In this document: positions 36,937-46,923 of the stretch, in pieces
Layout: each line of letters begins with the position of its first letter
Numbering within the stretch: the stretch's first letter is position 1
Source of the DNA: Helicobacter sp. MIT 05-5294
Lineage (GTDB): Bacteria > Campylobacterota > Campylobacteria > Campylobacterales > Helicobacteraceae
DNA length: 64,000 bases
Direction of reading: 5' to 3'
Assembly (NCBI RefSeq): GCF_000765675.1
Contig: NZ_JRPA02000003.1
Coordinates: forward strand, 62,001-126,000
Made by a program: the position numbers and the translations under genes
Notes under the pieces: model-generated
Databases searched by the model: none
The model's input: only the letters and a program-made list of their open reading frames with translations
Told to the model about the DNA's origin: nothing

Positions 36937-39168
36937 TTATGCCTCGGGGTCGTCAATTCTTTCTTTGCAAGAAATACATTCTAATATCGGCTTCTTGCGG
37001 AATGTGCGCCTTGCCATTAAGGATTGGCATTTGGGGCAACGATAATTTGTCGGAGGGAAATTTGCCAAAAAATCGCATTTAGGATAATTCGCACAACCAT
37101 AAAACTTCCCGCGTCTTCCCATACGCTCTAAAATCTCTCCCCCACATTTAGGACACTCTACATTCTCTAGCTTTTGCGGAACGAATCTCTGCGCAGGATT
37201 GAGCGGTTTGGCGTTTTTGCATTCAGGATAGCCACTACACGCGAGAAATTCCCCATTTCTTCCGCGTTTTTTAACCATAGGCTTACCGCATTTCTCGCAT
37301 ACGCCCAAATCTTCAGATTCCTCATCTGTGGCATTAGAATCCTTTTGGATAAATTTACATTTCGGATAACCACTACACCCGACAAACTCACCATATCTGC
37401 TACTTCTACGCACCAATTCTTTACCACAAAGCGGACAAAATTCGCCTGTTGGGATTGCGATTTTTTGGCTTTGAATTTTTGTTTTGCCCTCGCTAATTTT
37501 TTGGATAAATGGCTCGTAAAAACGCCATAGCAACTGCTGCCAATCTTGCTTGGATTCCGCAACTTCGTCTAGCTTTTCCTCTAACTGCGCAGTAAATTTA
37601 GAATCCACAATTTCATTGAAATGTTGCTCCAACAACTCTACGACTTTAAACGCAATCTCTTGAGGCTTGATTTGCTTTTTTTCTATTGCGATATAATCCC
37701 GTGAAGTTAGCAAAGAAATCGTGGGTGCATAAGTGCTTGGACGCCCGATTCCTAAGGATTCCAAAGTCTTAATCAAACTCGCTTCAGAGAATCTCGCAGG
37801 TGGTTCTGTTTGATTTTTTTGTTCTTTGCATTTTTCTAATTTCATCGCACTTCCGACTTTTAAAAGTGGTAGCAATTTGTCTTTATCCTCGCTACCAAGT
37901 ACACGATAAAAGCCATCAAACACGAGTTTGCGCCCTTGTGCTTTTAGTAACGCACTCTCACTTGCAATCCACAAACTTTGCGATTCAAACTCCGCATCAC
38001 TCATTTGCGAAGCAAAGAATCGCTTATAGATGAGCGCATAAAGCTTTAATTCATCACCTTTTAAATACTGCGCTGCAACTTGTGGCGTGAAGTCCATTAA
38101 AGTCGGACGAATCGCTTCGTGCGCTTCTTGTGCGCCTTTGGATTTAGTCGCATAGATTTTGGGCTTACTTGGCACATATTCCTTACCATAAGTCTTGGCA
38201 ATCACCGCCCTTGCTTCATCTTGGGCAATCTTGGCGATATTCAAACTATCCGTCCTCATATAGGTAATCACTCCCATTGAGCCTTTATGTGTCATTACCC
38301 CCTCATAAAGCTTTTGCGCAGTTTGCATTGTGCGAGAGGGTGAGAATCCCAAACTAGAACTTGCCGCTTGTTGCAAAGTAGAAGTCATAAAAGGCGGAGG
38401 CGTTGCACTTTTGCGTTTTTTGTTTTCAATCTTTTGAATCTTGAAATTTGATTTTTTAAGGGATTCTACGATGTTTTTTGCTTCTTCTTGACTTTGAATA
38501 CTTAGTTTTTCCATCTTCTTACCGCCAAATTCTACCAACTCCGCTTCTATCCCACTTGCTTTGTTCTCTAACTGACCAAAACTGCTTTCAATCACATAAT
38601 AAATAACAGGCTTGAAGTTTAGAATCTCTTTTTCTCTATCTACGATAATTTTTAACGCGCTACTTTGCACCCTACCCGCACTTAAACCGCGCTGAATCTT
38701 AGAGGAAATCAAAGGGCTTAAACGATAGCCTACGATTCTATCTAGCAATCGTCTTGCTTGTTGTGCATTGACTTTATCCATATCAATCAAGCGCGGATTC
38801 TTCAAAGAATCCTCTATCGCCTTTTGGGTGATTTCGTGAAACACGATTCTAGGCAATTTTTGCGGGTCTTTTTCTATTGCTGTAGCAATATGATAACCAA
38901 TCGCTTCTCCCTCTCTATCCTCGTCGGTCGCGATATAAATTTCTTTGGAATTTTTCGCCAATTTCTTTAGCTCACTCACTACTGCCTTGTGCGATTCGTC
39001 AATCTTGTATTCTGGGATAAAAGTTTGGTTTTCTATTTTGATTCCAAAAGTGTGTTTTGGCAAATCACGAATATGCCCTTTTGAGGCAATCACTTCATAC
39101 TTTCCGCCCAAAAAATTTTTGATTGTTTTTGCTTTTGTCGGGGATTCCACGATAATTAAACTTTTCAA
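36937..39168 (-). CDS. topA: DNA topoisomerase I
   Basis: A 743-residue type IA topoisomerase. The Toprim domain starts LIIVESPTKAKTIKNFL and carries ATDEDREGEAIGYHIA with the metal-binding acidic residues. The active-site tyrosine lies in VITYMRTDSLNIAK. Four C-terminal zinc-ribbon repeats follow, with CPLCGKEL, CEKCGKPM, CPKCGGEI and CPKCQSLM. It relaxes negative supercoils. Confidence 0.96.
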   Translation of the reverse strand: MKSLIIVESPTKAKTIKNFLGGKYEVIASKGHIRDLPKHTFGIKIENQTFIPEYKIDESHKAVVSELKKLAKNSKEIYIATDEDREGEAIGYHIATAIEKDPQKLPRIVFHEITQKAIEDSLKNPRLIDMDKVNAQQARRLLDRIVGYRLSPLISSKIQRGLSAGRVQSSALKIIVDREKEILNFKPVIYYVIESSFGQLENKASGIEAELVEFGGKKMEKLSIQSQEEAKNIVESLKKSNFKIQKIENKKRKSATPPPFMTSTLQQAASSSLGFSPSRTMQTAQKLYEGVMTHKGSMGVITYMRTDSLNIAKIAQDEARAVIAKTYGKEYVPSKPKIYATKSKGAQEAHEAIRPTLMDFTPQVAAQYLKGDELKLYALIYKRFFASQMSDAEFESQSLWIASESALLKAQGRKLVFDGFYRVLGSEDKDKLLPLLKVGSAMKLEKCKEQKNQTEPPARFSEASLIKTLESLGIGRPSTYAPTISLLTSRDYIAIEKKQIKPQEIAFKVVELLEQHFNEIVDSKFTAQLEEKLDEVAESKQDWQQLLWRFYEPFIQKISEGKTKIQSQKIAIPTGEFCPLCGKELVRRSSRYGEFVGCSGYPKCKFIQKDSNATDEESEDLGVCEKCGKPMVKKRGRNGEFLACSGYPECKNAKPLNPAQRFVPQKLENVECPKCGGEILERMGRRGKFYGCANYPKCDFLANFPPTNYRCPKCQSLMARRTFRKKPILECISCKERIDDPEA

Positions 39169-39284
39169 AATCTCTTACCTTAAAACTTTAATGATTTAAA
39201 ATTTTCTAATCATACAAAAATTTACACTAAAATTTCAAGATTCTTTAAAAGATTTCATTGTAAATTATTTGGTATGCAAAGTGT

Positions 39285-39320
39285 GGATTGCCGCAACTTC
39301 TGCGAAGTCTCGCAATGACG
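39285..39320. repeat. Widespread palindromic intergenic repeat (GGATTGCC...GCAATGACG type)
   Basis: GGATTGCCGCAACTTCTGCG followed by AAGTCTCGCAATGACG resembles the widespread repeat CGTCATTGCGAG...GTGGCAATCC, here in reverse orientation. A second partial CATTGCG half lies at about 39330-39337. It sits in the 175-base gap between topA and cysQ. A diverged copy is at 46055-46089. Confidence 0.7.
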
Positions 39321-39343
39321 ACTAGGGCTTCATTGCGCTCTTG

Positions 39344-40186
39344 TTAATCCCTCACAAAATCCCTATAAATCGCACCGCCTACTTGAGCTTTAGCAAACGC
39401 GATAAAATGGTGATTTCTCACGCTTGGTTTGTTGTATTCCAAAGGATTTTTGGTGAGGCAATCAAGCATAACGCCACCGCTTTCTTCTAGAATAATATCA
39501 CTTGCTGCGGTATCCCATTCGCTCGTGCCATTAAAGCGCGGATAAATATCCGCCCTGCCCTCTGCAAGTGCGCAGACTTTAAGCGATGAACCATACTTTT
39601 GCACTTTTAAATCGTATTTTTGGATAAATTCTTGCGTTTCTTTCGCGCTATGAAACACAGAATCACACGCGATGATTCCTGAATCTTGCACGATTCTATC
39701 GCCATTAAGTTTGCGTTTGCGCGATTCTAGCCATTGGGCATCAATGCCTTTAGAATTTAGCGCGTCTTGTAGCATAGTAGATTCATAACCAAAACTCCCA
39801 AAGTCTTTTAACGCAATAAAAAGTTGATGAAATGCCGGCGCATAGACGACACCTAGAATCGGGCGTTTTTGATGGATTAAGGCGATATTAATCGTCCAAC
39901 CGCCATTTTGGGCTAAAAAATCTTTCGTGCCATCAAGCGGGTCAATCAACCAATAATACTCTAAATTTTCGCGCTCCTTAAAGTCCAAAACCGCCTCTTC
40001 TGAACAGACTTGATAGGGAGAATGCGCTTTTAATTCGCGCATAAGAAGCGCATTGGATTCCAAATCCGCTTGAGTAATCGGCGAAGAATCGCTTTTGAGT
40101 TCAAAATCCTTTATCCCATAATATCGCATGGCGACTTTCCCGGCTTGAAGCGCGATGAGCGCACATTGATAGAGTAAATGTTGCAT
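39344..40186 (-). CDS. cysQ: 3'(2'),5'-bisphosphate nucleotidase CysQ (inositol monophosphatase family)
   Basis: A 280-residue FIG-family phosphatase. Metal motifs are SEEAVLDF (about residues 62-69), WLIDPLDGTKDFLAQNGGWT and GTSEWDTAASDIILEESGG. The KDFL-N-F-type sequence favours CysQ over inositol monophosphatase. It hydrolyses PAP, the by-product of PAPS-dependent sulfotransfer, and may therefore support the sulfotransferase at 62021-62938. It ends next to the palindromic repeat. Confidence 0.88.
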   Translation of the reverse strand: MQHLLYQCALIALQAGKVAMRYYGIKDFELKSDSSPITQADLESNALLMRELKAHSPYQVCSEEAVLDFKERENLEYYWLIDPLDGTKDFLAQNGGWTINIALIHQKRPILGVVYAPAFHQLFIALKDFGSFGYESTMLQDALNSKGIDAQWLESRKRKLNGDRIVQDSGIIACDSVFHSAKETQEFIQKYDLKVQKYGSSLKVCALAEGRADIYPRFNGTSEWDTAASDIILEESGGVMLDCLTKNPLEYNKPSVRNHHFIAFAKAQVGGAIYRDFVRD

Positions 40187-40285
40187 TGGTTTGCCTTTGT
40201 GCTTGAATCAAGTTTAATTTGTATCCAATTTAAACTTTAAAGCTTATCAAAATTTCGCCCAAACTTAAAGAATCGCAAAAAAATT

Positions 40286-40294
40286 TGATACAAT
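40286..40294 (+). promoter_or_regulatory. Extended -10 promoter of the GT2 gene
   Basis: TGATACAAT is a TG-n-TACAAT extended -10 about 40 bases before the ATG at 40335, in the divergent gap with cysQ. Confidence 0.5.
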
Positions 40295-40334
40295 AGCAAG
40301 ACGCAAACCTAAGCTGTAAGGATTCTATACAAAA

Positions 40335-41474
40335 ATGGATTTTTCTAAAATTTCTGTTACAATACTTGTCAAAAATGCCCAAAAAACCCTCTTAGAATGC
40401 CTAGAATCTTTGAAAAATTTTGATGAAATTATCCTGCTGGATAACCAAAGCGACGATGATACACTAAAGATTGCTACAAATTTCAAAGAAAATTTCCCGA
40501 ATCTCCACATTTATAGTAGCGAATTTATCGGCTTTGGTCCTTTGAAAAACCTAGCCCTCTCTTATGCAAAAAATGAATGGATTTTAAGCATTGATGCTGA
40601 TGAAGTTTTGGAATCTAGCTTCCTAGAGGAGCTTAAAAGCCTTTCGCTTGAAAAAGAAAATATCCTCGCACTGCCTAGAAAGGATCTCTACAGAGGCGAA
40701 TGGATTAAGGCATGTGGCTGGTATCCTGATTATGTCTATCGCCTTTTTAACAAAACTTGGACGCGCTTTAACGATAATGCAGTCCATGAAAGCCTGATTT
40801 GCCAACCCAATACGAAGATTATCAAAACCCAAAACGGCTTGAGGCATTACGCGTATGATAGCATTTATGGTTTGCTAGAAAAATGCCAAAAATACTCTAA
40901 TCTTTGGGCGCAACAGAATCTGCACAAAAAAACTTCAATGAGCCAAGCTGTGATTCGTAGTATTTGGAAGTTTTTTAGGGATTATTTTTTAAAGAAAGGA
41001 ATCTTTTATGGTTATAAAGGCTTTGTGATAAGCTTTTGCAATGCTTTGGGCGTGTTTTTTAAATACGCTAAGCTGTATGAGCTAAAGCGTAAGATTCCGA
41101 CTTGTTCGCTCATCATCACAACTTATAACAGCAAGGACTGCTTGAAATTGGTGCTTGAGAGCGTCAAAAAGCTTGAGTTTTATCCCAATGAAGTTTTAAT
41201 CGCAGATGATAGAAGCACAGAAGACACCGCCGCGCTGATTCAAGAATATCAGCAAAACTTCCCTTGTCCCTTAAAACATATTTGGCAAGAAGATGAGGGA
41301 TTCCGCTTGAGTGCTATTAGAAACAAAGCCATCGGAGCTGCAATAGGAGAGTATTGCATTATCATTGATGGGGATATGATATTAGAGCCTCATTTTATCA
41401 AAGACCATTTGGATTTTGCTAAACACAAAGTGTTTTTGCAAGGTTCAAGAATTATCTTAGATGAGAGAAGTTAA
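40335..41474 (+). CDS. Two-domain family 2 glycosyltransferase, apparently C-terminally truncated
   Basis: A 379-residue protein with two GT2 parts. The first (about 1-240) resembles LPS-core WaaE/KdtX-type transferases: ISVTILVKNAQKTLLECLES, LSIDADEVLE and RHYAYDSIYGLLEKCQKY. The second starts near residue 255 (TCSLIITTYNSKDCLKLVLE) and contains GEYCIIIDGDMILEPHFIKD. It stops just after HKVFLQGSRIILDE, where homologues continue for roughly another hundred residues. The end abuts a broken GT8 gene on the opposite strand, so a deletion has probably removed both tails. It may still act through the first domain. Confidence 0.82.
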   Translation: MDFSKISVTILVKNAQKTLLECLESLKNFDEIILLDNQSDDDTLKIATNFKENFPNLHIYSSEFIGFGPLKNLALSYAKNEWILSIDADEVLESSFLEELKSLSLEKENILALPRKDLYRGEWIKACGWYPDYVYRLFNKTWTRFNDNAVHESLICQPNTKIIKTQNGLRHYAYDSIYGLLEKCQKYSNLWAQQNLHKKTSMSQAVIRSIWKFFRDYFLKKGIFYGYKGFVISFCNALGVFFKYAKLYELKRKIPTCSLIITTYNSKDCLKLVLESVKKLEFYPNEVLIADDRSTEDTAALIQEYQQNFPCPLKHIWQEDEGFRLSAIRNKAIGAAIGEYCIIIDGDMILEPHFIKDHLDFAKHKVFLQGSRIILDERS

Positions 41475-41477
41475 AAA

Positions 41478-41896
41478 TCTAGTGGGGCATTTTGTCTAAA
41501 AATTTATCAATTTTTAACCCAAAATAGGTCATAAAATTGCTATGTGCTGAACCACATTTTGGGTATTTTGCGAAGTCGCTATCATTCATAATATGCACAA
41601 GGATAAGTCGCACTTAAGTGCTTTGCTAGATTGTTAAGCTTTTGACGCACAACCCCACTGATAGAATTGCTTAAAATATGAAAAACATAACCCTCATTTT
41701 GATTTTCTTTGTTTAAACTTGCAAAATCAAAATTCCGCACATTTGCATAAGTCTCTCCAAACTCCGCACTTAAAGTTTTAGTCTCACAAATTTCTTTAAA
41801 TGTCTGTTTGGCATTGGTATTTTGGATAATACTTGTCATCAAAACTGCTGTGTAGGGAATATAATTTTCGTCCGCACTAAAAACAATATGGAACAT
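41478..41896 (-). pseudogene. Remnant of a family 8 glycosyltransferase (frameshifted and truncated)
   Basis: The first 104 residues read as a GT8 N-terminus: FHIVFSADENYIPYTAVLMT (about 2-21), then YVFHILSNSISG. The frame stops after TYPCAYYE at 41582. The adjacent frame continues GT8-like sequence (LVHIMNDSDFAKYPK, then NFMTYFGLKIDKFLDKMPH) to a TAG at 41478. The DxD motif and all of the C-terminal half are missing. The gap before HIMND looks like a small deletion at a TCCTTGTG-type repeat, an inference. Confidence 0.8.
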
Positions 41897-41977
41897 ATTT
41901 TCTCCTAGTCTTATAAAACTCTGTGTCGTGGTTTATTGCATAACTATATTTTAACTAAATCTCATACAAATTTACTC

Positions 41978-42730
41978 TCAAATCTCCAAATCGCTTTTAA
42001 AGTCAATCTCACACCAACCACCATAAATCTCCACCGCTTTAGCATTATCAAATGCATCAATCAATCCCTGCAAAAAGCTTGTCATATACATATTATCAAA
42101 GTCCTTACCATCATATAGCGCATTTCTATCAAGCTTATCATAGAATCCTAAAACTTGTGGCAAAAACTCACACGAAAACTTAAAAAGCCCGATATACTGC
42201 CCCTCTATTTCCTCATAACTCATAGGTTTTTTGCCAAGCTCTTTGATGTTTCCAGATTCAAGCTTCAATGTCTCCGCATCATCAAGAGGATTTTCAAATC
42301 TCTTTTCCCACAATGTGCGCCAGTCCTTATCCACAACGATATTTAAATCTCCTTGCGATTGCGCTAATGTCTGCACAATGTCTGCACTATACACAATATC
42401 CGCATACGACACGACCAAGTCCTGTTTCTCTCTCACACAAGATTCTATAAACTCCCGCGCACAAAAAAGCGTTTGCACCATATTAGTTTTATCAAATTTG
42501 GGATTTTGATAAAGTTTTGTAATGTCAAATCGCTCCTGCACATAAGTTTGCAAGACTTCAAACAAATACCCGCCCACAACTGCAATCTCGCTAATCCCCG
42601 CTTCTCTTAGCGCACTAATCTCATAATCAATAATTTTCTTCCCGCAATATTCCACCATACATTTTGGATTCCCTTTGGTTAATGGCATAAGCCTTGAGCC
42701 AAACCCCGCTGCTAAAATCAATGCTTTCAC
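41978..42730 (-). CDS. CTP:phosphoglutamine cytidylyltransferase (Cj1416-like), MeOPN pathway
   Basis: A 250-residue nucleotidyltransferase. The NTP-binding start is KALILAAGFGSRLMPLTKGN (about residues 2-21), then PKCMVEYCGKKIIDYEISAL. VVSYADIVYS supplies the metal-binding Asp. LicC-type cytidylyltransferases share this pattern. The context, next to glutamine kinase and amidotransferase-like genes, matches C. jejuni Cj1416, which makes CDP-L-glutamine. I chose GTG at 42730 because AAGGAG lies seven bases upstream. Confidence 0.85.
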   Translation of the reverse strand: MKALILAAGFGSRLMPLTKGNPKCMVEYCGKKIIDYEISALREAGISEIAVVGGYLFEVLQTYVQERFDITKLYQNPKFDKTNMVQTLFCAREFIESCVREKQDLVVSYADIVYSADIVQTLAQSQGDLNIVVDKDWRTLWEKRFENPLDDAETLKLESGNIKELGKKPMSYEEIEGQYIGLFKFSCEFLPQVLGFYDKLDRNALYDGKDFDNMYMTSFLQGLIDAFDNAKAVEIYGGWCEIDFKSDLEI

Positions 42731-42801
42731 TCTCAATCTCCTTATGAATTTCTCTAACTTTTAGACAAAATTAGCCCAACCTGATTTTAATAAATTCAAA
42801 A

Positions 42802-43431
42802 CTACCCGAAAGATTTCTTTGCCACTCCAAGCCATTCTTGAAAAATTTTGTCATTTTCCATACCATTTGTGCGTTCAATATGCCACATTAGCCCAAAAAT
42901 CGGCTTAGTTTTATGCCTAAAAGCCTCTATGCTATCATCTTGTGCCTTCGCTAGAGACTGCAAAGAATCCCCGAGTGTGGTAATTCCATAATTATGAAAA
43001 GAATTTACGATAAATTCTCTGTTACTTTGGGATTCCATCACTTGATGATTGCCGATATGCCCATCTAGGGATTTTAAAGTAGAGTCAAAATACTCCGCGA
43101 TTCTTTGCGCCCCGCGACAGATTCCAAGCAAGGGAAGAGATTTTTGCATACAATGCGTGATAATCTCACCCTCATAATCATCACGCATTTGGGAAATGGG
43201 ATTATCATTTAAAGAAGCTAAATCATTCCCACCACTTAAAATCACCCCCGCTAAAGATTCGCCTAAAGTTTGCGCATAAGTTTTAAAAGGAATCGCATAA
43301 CTTAATGGCAGAGGCAAGAATCCCAATAGAGAGGCATTGAAAAATTCCCCCCATTCCACACTTAAGGCTTCCCTTATTTCTACATAACTTTCGTTTTCTA
43401 TAATGCGTTGAGAAATTGCGATGAGTTTCAT
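42802..43431 (-). CDS. Gamma-glutamyl-CDP-amidate hydrolase (Cj1417-like), MeOPN pathway
   Basis: A 209-residue class I glutamine amidotransferase-fold protein (peptidase C26 type). The nucleophile Cys is in [20 protein letters not shown] (about 91-110). VILSGGNDL forms the oxyanion strand, and [15 protein letters not shown] has the catalytic His and Glu. The C. jejuni homologue Cj1417 releases cytidine diphosphoramidate from CDP-glutamine. The ATG overlaps the stop of the glutamine kinase gene (ATGA). Confidence 0.87.
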   Translation of the reverse strand: MKLIAISQRIIENESYVEIREALSVEWGEFFNASLLGFLPLPLSYAIPFKTYAQTLGESLAGVILSGGNDLASLNDNPISQMRDDYEGEIITHCMQKSLPLLGICRGAQRIAEYFDSTLKSLDGHIGNHQVMESQSNREFIVNSFHNYGITTLGDSLQSLAKAQDDSIEAFRHKTKPIFGLMWHIERTNGMENDKIFQEWLGVAKKSFG

Positions 43432-45764
43432 AAGACGATAATCTGCCCACTTTCGCAATCTAATTTAATGCGCTTTGCTTTTATATATTTTTCAAACGCC
43501 TCTTCACCCACGCCAATAGCAGCAGGCAATCCTAACTCACTTGCACGAATTGCCATATGGGAGTTTGCGCCACCATAGCAAGTAATCAATCCCGCGATTC
43601 CTTTAGCAAAAAGATAATCAAATCCCGGGTCAGCAGACTCAATAAGGACAATCTTATCCTCTAGCTCACTCTGACTAGTTTGCGCCACCATAGCACTTAT
43701 AGACTTTTGTGTAATAAAATTTGGCACGATTTCTTGCTCAAAAAAATGGATAATTTGTGCTCTATCAGTGATAAGCATAGGGAGTTTTAATGCCAAAGTC
43801 AAGGCGTATTCCTCTTTGTGTCGCTTAATCTCTTCTAAAAACCGCTCTTTAGGGCTTTTAGAATATAAAGACGCATAGAGATTTAGGATACTTTGAATAT
43901 CCAAATGTGCCATCTCTTCTTTTGGGATTCCATAGTATTCCCCAAACTCGCCGATTAATACAAGCGCACGGGAAAGCAATCGCGTAAATTCAAATTTCGC
44001 ATATTCTCTCCCTTCAATCGCCTTTTTTAGAAATTTTAAAAACTCTTTTGCTTCAATCTTCAATCCATGTTCGCTTAAAAGTGTATTTAAGGATTCTAGC
44101 TTTTGTTTTGATAAAACAAAATGGGAATCTTCTAGATTTAATTTTTGTTTAGAATCCAAATCAAAATAACTCTCAAAACTCTCATCATAGCGCGGACTTA
44201 AAATATTATAAGTTGAAGGGCGCAAATGCCCAAATTCCGCTAGAAATTCTTCTTTTGTTTCACTATCAAGATGAGCGACTTTTATGCTCAAATTCTTACT
44301 CACCGTGCTTAGAGAATTTAGGAAATCATGCTTTTCTTGATGCGTAAAGAATCCAATCTCTACAAGAGAGTTTAGCAAACTCATTGCGACAAATCCAGCC
44401 CTTGCAATCCCAGCAAAAGGCAGCGTCCCATATCTTTTGCAAGATTCTAGTAGCCAATAGATTTTATCAAGTGTTGGGAGATTAGAATCCTCTAATTCTT
44501 GATAGATTCCTTTAAGCTTTTGAATCTTTTTTAAGTCTTTTAAATATAAGCCCTTTTTGGGATTAATGATAGAATTTGTTAATTCCAACAAAGCAAATTC
44601 TAGCCGCTTAATCTCATTTTCATTGAATCTTCTCTCAAGCAAAACTCTAAGTTTATTTGGGATATTTAAATCATAGCAAGAAAATACGATATTAAACTCT
44701 ATTTTATCGTGAAATTGTGGGTTTGCCTCCAATGTATCCAAATAATAATCTACAAGTTTGGAGGCGATTTTTTTGTTTAGAGTTTTGGGGATAAAAGAAT
44801 TAAACGAAAGCCGCACATCAATGTATGGAATCCCCAAAAAAGAGTGCATTAGCGGGTGCGAACGCAAAGCCAAATATCCATAATTATCTCTCTGATACGC
44901 CCAAATATTATCCGTGATAATTTCTTTATACAAACTCAACGCTAGTCGCTTGGGCTTAAGCCCCAGAATCTCTGCAGGATTCCAATCGGGCATTACGCCA
45001 AAAATAGTGCGCTTCCCATAAACATCAGGAGTCTGCTTTTGCAAGGAAACAAAACGCTTTTGTAGCCTCTCCAAAACCTCCAATGGCAACGCATTGTAAA
45101 GATTTAGTTTAGATTTAATCACTAAAGGACGCACTTGCAAACAATACAAATCTTGCTTTTTATCAATGGCAAATTCCACATCTAAAAATGGGCAATCAAA
45201 TAAAACTTCCAACTCTTTAAGCATTTTTATGACAGATTGAAGCGCGAAATCATTAGGTAACTCCGCGTCTTTATGGCTAAAAAAGCTTAATCCCTTTGCG
45301 CTCCCATCTGTAATGGAGCTATTAGACCCACTTTTATCGTATTCAATACAATAATAAGGTGCGAGTGTATCTTTGTCCGCACTCGTTGCCACACCACACA
45401 TTGCAATATTTTCCAACATTGGCTGGATTAAAATTTCATCGTCCAAATTTGGCATTGAATTACCAACCTTTACCAAACTTGCTTTTAAGGTTTCTATGTC
45501 ATTGGGAGCGACATTTGGGATACTCAAAAATGCACCTGCATTGGAGGATTCCACACTATCTTCACTCTTGGAAGAACTACGGATAATCAAAAGATTTGTA
45601 GGATTATTTTGGGTGAGCTTTGCAATAGATTCTAACACTTTGTCTTCATTTTCTTGAATCTCTTTCATGCTGGTAATAACAAGCGGTAGAACTTTGGCAT
45701 TTTTCAGGATTGTTTGCAGCATTAAGAGATTTTGCGCTTTGGAAACAAATGATAATCTTTGCAT
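43428..45764 (-). CDS. L-glutamine kinase (Cj1418-like, PEP-synthase family), MeOPN pathway
   Basis: A 778-residue protein. The N-terminal ATP-grasp/PPDK domain (about 1-230) contains [20 protein letters not shown] and [20 protein letters not shown]. The C-terminal phosphohistidine domain has [20 protein letters not shown] and [12 protein letters not shown], with His as the phospho-carrier. C. jejuni Cj1418 phosphorylates the amide nitrogen of L-glutamine, the committed step of MeOPN synthesis. Overlap with the hydrolase gene indicates cotranslation. Confidence 0.88.
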   Translation of the reverse strand: MQRLSFVSKAQNLLMLQTILKNAKVLPLVITSMKEIQENEDKVLESIAKLTQNNPTNLLIIRSSSKSEDSVESSNAGAFLSIPNVAPNDIETLKASLVKVGNSMPNLDDEILIQPMLENIAMCGVATSADKDTLAPYYCIEYDKSGSNSSITDGSAKGLSFFSHKDAELPNDFALQSVIKMLKELEVLFDCPFLDVEFAIDKKQDLYCLQVRPLVIKSKLNLYNALPLEVLERLQKRFVSLQKQTPDVYGKRTIFGVMPDWNPAEILGLKPKRLALSLYKEIITDNIWAYQRDNYGYLALRSHPLMHSFLGIPYIDVRLSFNSFIPKTLNKKIASKLVDYYLDTLEANPQFHDKIEFNIVFSCYDLNIPNKLRVLLERRFNENEIKRLEFALLELTNSIINPKKGLYLKDLKKIQKLKGIYQELEDSNLPTLDKIYWLLESCKRYGTLPFAGIARAGFVAMSLLNSLVEIGFFTHQEKHDFLNSLSTVSKNLSIKVAHLDSETKEEFLAEFGHLRPSTYNILSPRYDESFESYFDLDSKQKLNLEDSHFVLSKQKLESLNTLLSEHGLKIEAKEFLKFLKKAIEGREYAKFEFTRLLSRALVLIGEFGEYYGIPKEEMAHLDIQSILNLYASLYSKSPKERFLEEIKRHKEEYALTLALKLPMLITDRAQIIHFFEQEIVPNFITQKSISAMVAQTSQSELEDKIVLIESADPGFDYLFAKGIAGLITCYGGANSHMAIRASELGLPAAIGVGEEAFEKYIKAKRIKLDCESGQIIVL

Positions 45765-46105
45765 TCTTTGCCTTTTTAAAAGTCTTGGGTGGTATTATAG
45801 CTTATTTATGCTTTGATAAGAGAAACATTGGGTTGGGATTTCATATTGCGCTTTGCTTTGCCTTGTGTCATTGCAAGAAGTTACTCAATGCAACTTGGTG
45901 GTGTGCAATTTGTGAAGCAAATTTTACCCGCGCTATGCAAATCTACGATGTTGAATCAAAGGGATTCTACTATGGAATCCCTTTCCCTTATTGCTTGTTT
46001 GCTTTCATTAGTATTTGACTTTTTGGGATTCTGCATTGTTTCGCATTGCCTTGTGTCATTGTATGAAGCGTAGCGACAAAGTAATCCACACAATCTTAAA
46101 ACAAA
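45765..46105. repeat. Gene-poor spacer with direct and palindromic repeats
   Basis: The 340-base gap contains TGCCTTGTGTCATTG twice (45859-45873 and 46047-46061). The second copy leads into GTCATTGTATGAAGCG then TAGCGACAAAGTAATCCAC (46055-46089), a diverged copy of the same repeat class as 39285-39320. Plus-strand reading frames here have no ribosome-binding site and look fortuitous. It may mark a past rearrangement inside the MeOPN cassette. Confidence 0.65.
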
Positions 46106-46876
46106 CTAAACTTTCCTTGCGCTCCAGCACCGCGTGGTGTATTTGATGTCAAATTCTTTGGGCAAGGCTTCTTGCATTTTGGCTGTGATTTTGGCAAAAA
46201 TCTCCTGCCCCTCTTTGGTTTCCAAATCCCAATAAGGATTCTTGACGCTTTTCCACGCATTGAGATAATTCTCTAAACTTTGGTGAAAATAAAAATCCTC
46301 TTCAAGATAAAGGATATTATCAAACAGCTCTTTATGCTCTTCGATAATCGGTCTTTGGTCTTCTCTTCTCACACCTCGTGTGTAGTTTGGCACGATTTCC
46401 ATAATCACATTTTCCGCCGCTTCTTGAATCTTGTCTTTCAAATCCCGATGATTCCACATACAAGAAAAATAACAATTCTCCTTAAGCAGTCGGTGCGCTT
46501 CTTTGAGGGCTTCTACCCTATCCATGACATTAAAACTGCTTCCAAAGGTAACCCAATCAAAACTCCCACTCTTCAAAGTAGAATCCACACCTGTAGCCCT
46601 CACCCACTCTATCTTTTGCCCTTTAGTGCGCTCTAGCCCAATCTCACGCATTGCGTCATTTGGCTCGACACTCACGACTTCACACCCACGCTCCAAAAGC
46701 ATAATGCTTAGATTCCCTGTGCCTGCGCCAATATCGGCTACTTTTATGGACTTCGCACCCTTGTCAGAGGCTAAAGCTATGAGCATATCAATACTTTTTG
46801 GTGCGTAATTAGGGCGATAGCTGTAATATTTTGCATGTTTTGTATAATCCCAAACTTGTTCTACGATTTTTTCCAT
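46106..46876 (-). CDS. SAM-dependent methyltransferase (Cj1419/Cj1420-like), MeOPN module
   Basis: A 256-residue class I methyltransferase. The SAM-binding motif is VADIGAGTGNLSIMLLERG (about residues 41-59), followed by VVSVEPNDAMREIGLERTKG. The start YTKHAKYYSYRPNYAPKSID is typical of this MeOPN-linked group. It is a paralogue of the next gene upstream but lacks the poly-G insertion. It probably helps supply the O-methyl group. The ATG at 46876 has AAGGA upstream; GTG at 46894 is an alternative. Confidence 0.82.
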   Translation of the reverse strand: MEKIVEQVWDYTKHAKYYSYRPNYAPKSIDMLIALASDKGAKSIKVADIGAGTGNLSIMLLERGCEVVSVEPNDAMREIGLERTKGQKIEWVRATGVDSTLKSGSFDWVTFGSSFNVMDRVEALKEAHRLLKENCYFSCMWNHRDLKDKIQEAAENVIMEIVPNYTRGVRREDQRPIIEEHKELFDNILYLEEDFYFHQSLENYLNAWKSVKNPYWDLETKEGQEIFAKITAKMQEALPKEFDIKYTTRCWSARKV

Positions 46877-46923
46877 TGTTGTGTTCCTTATCACTCTTAA
46901 GGCTAGAGCGATAAGGAATCACA

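Noticed and set aside
41582-41896. The 104-residue GT8 frame as an intact small protein
   Set aside because: GT8 homology continues in another frame after its stop and the catalytic DxD is missing, so it is a remnant.
45710-46073. Plus-strand reading frames of about 86-102 residues in the spacer
   Set aside because: They lack a ribosome-binding site, are Cys/Phe-rich and low in typical codons, and overlap repeats and the start of the glutamine kinase gene.
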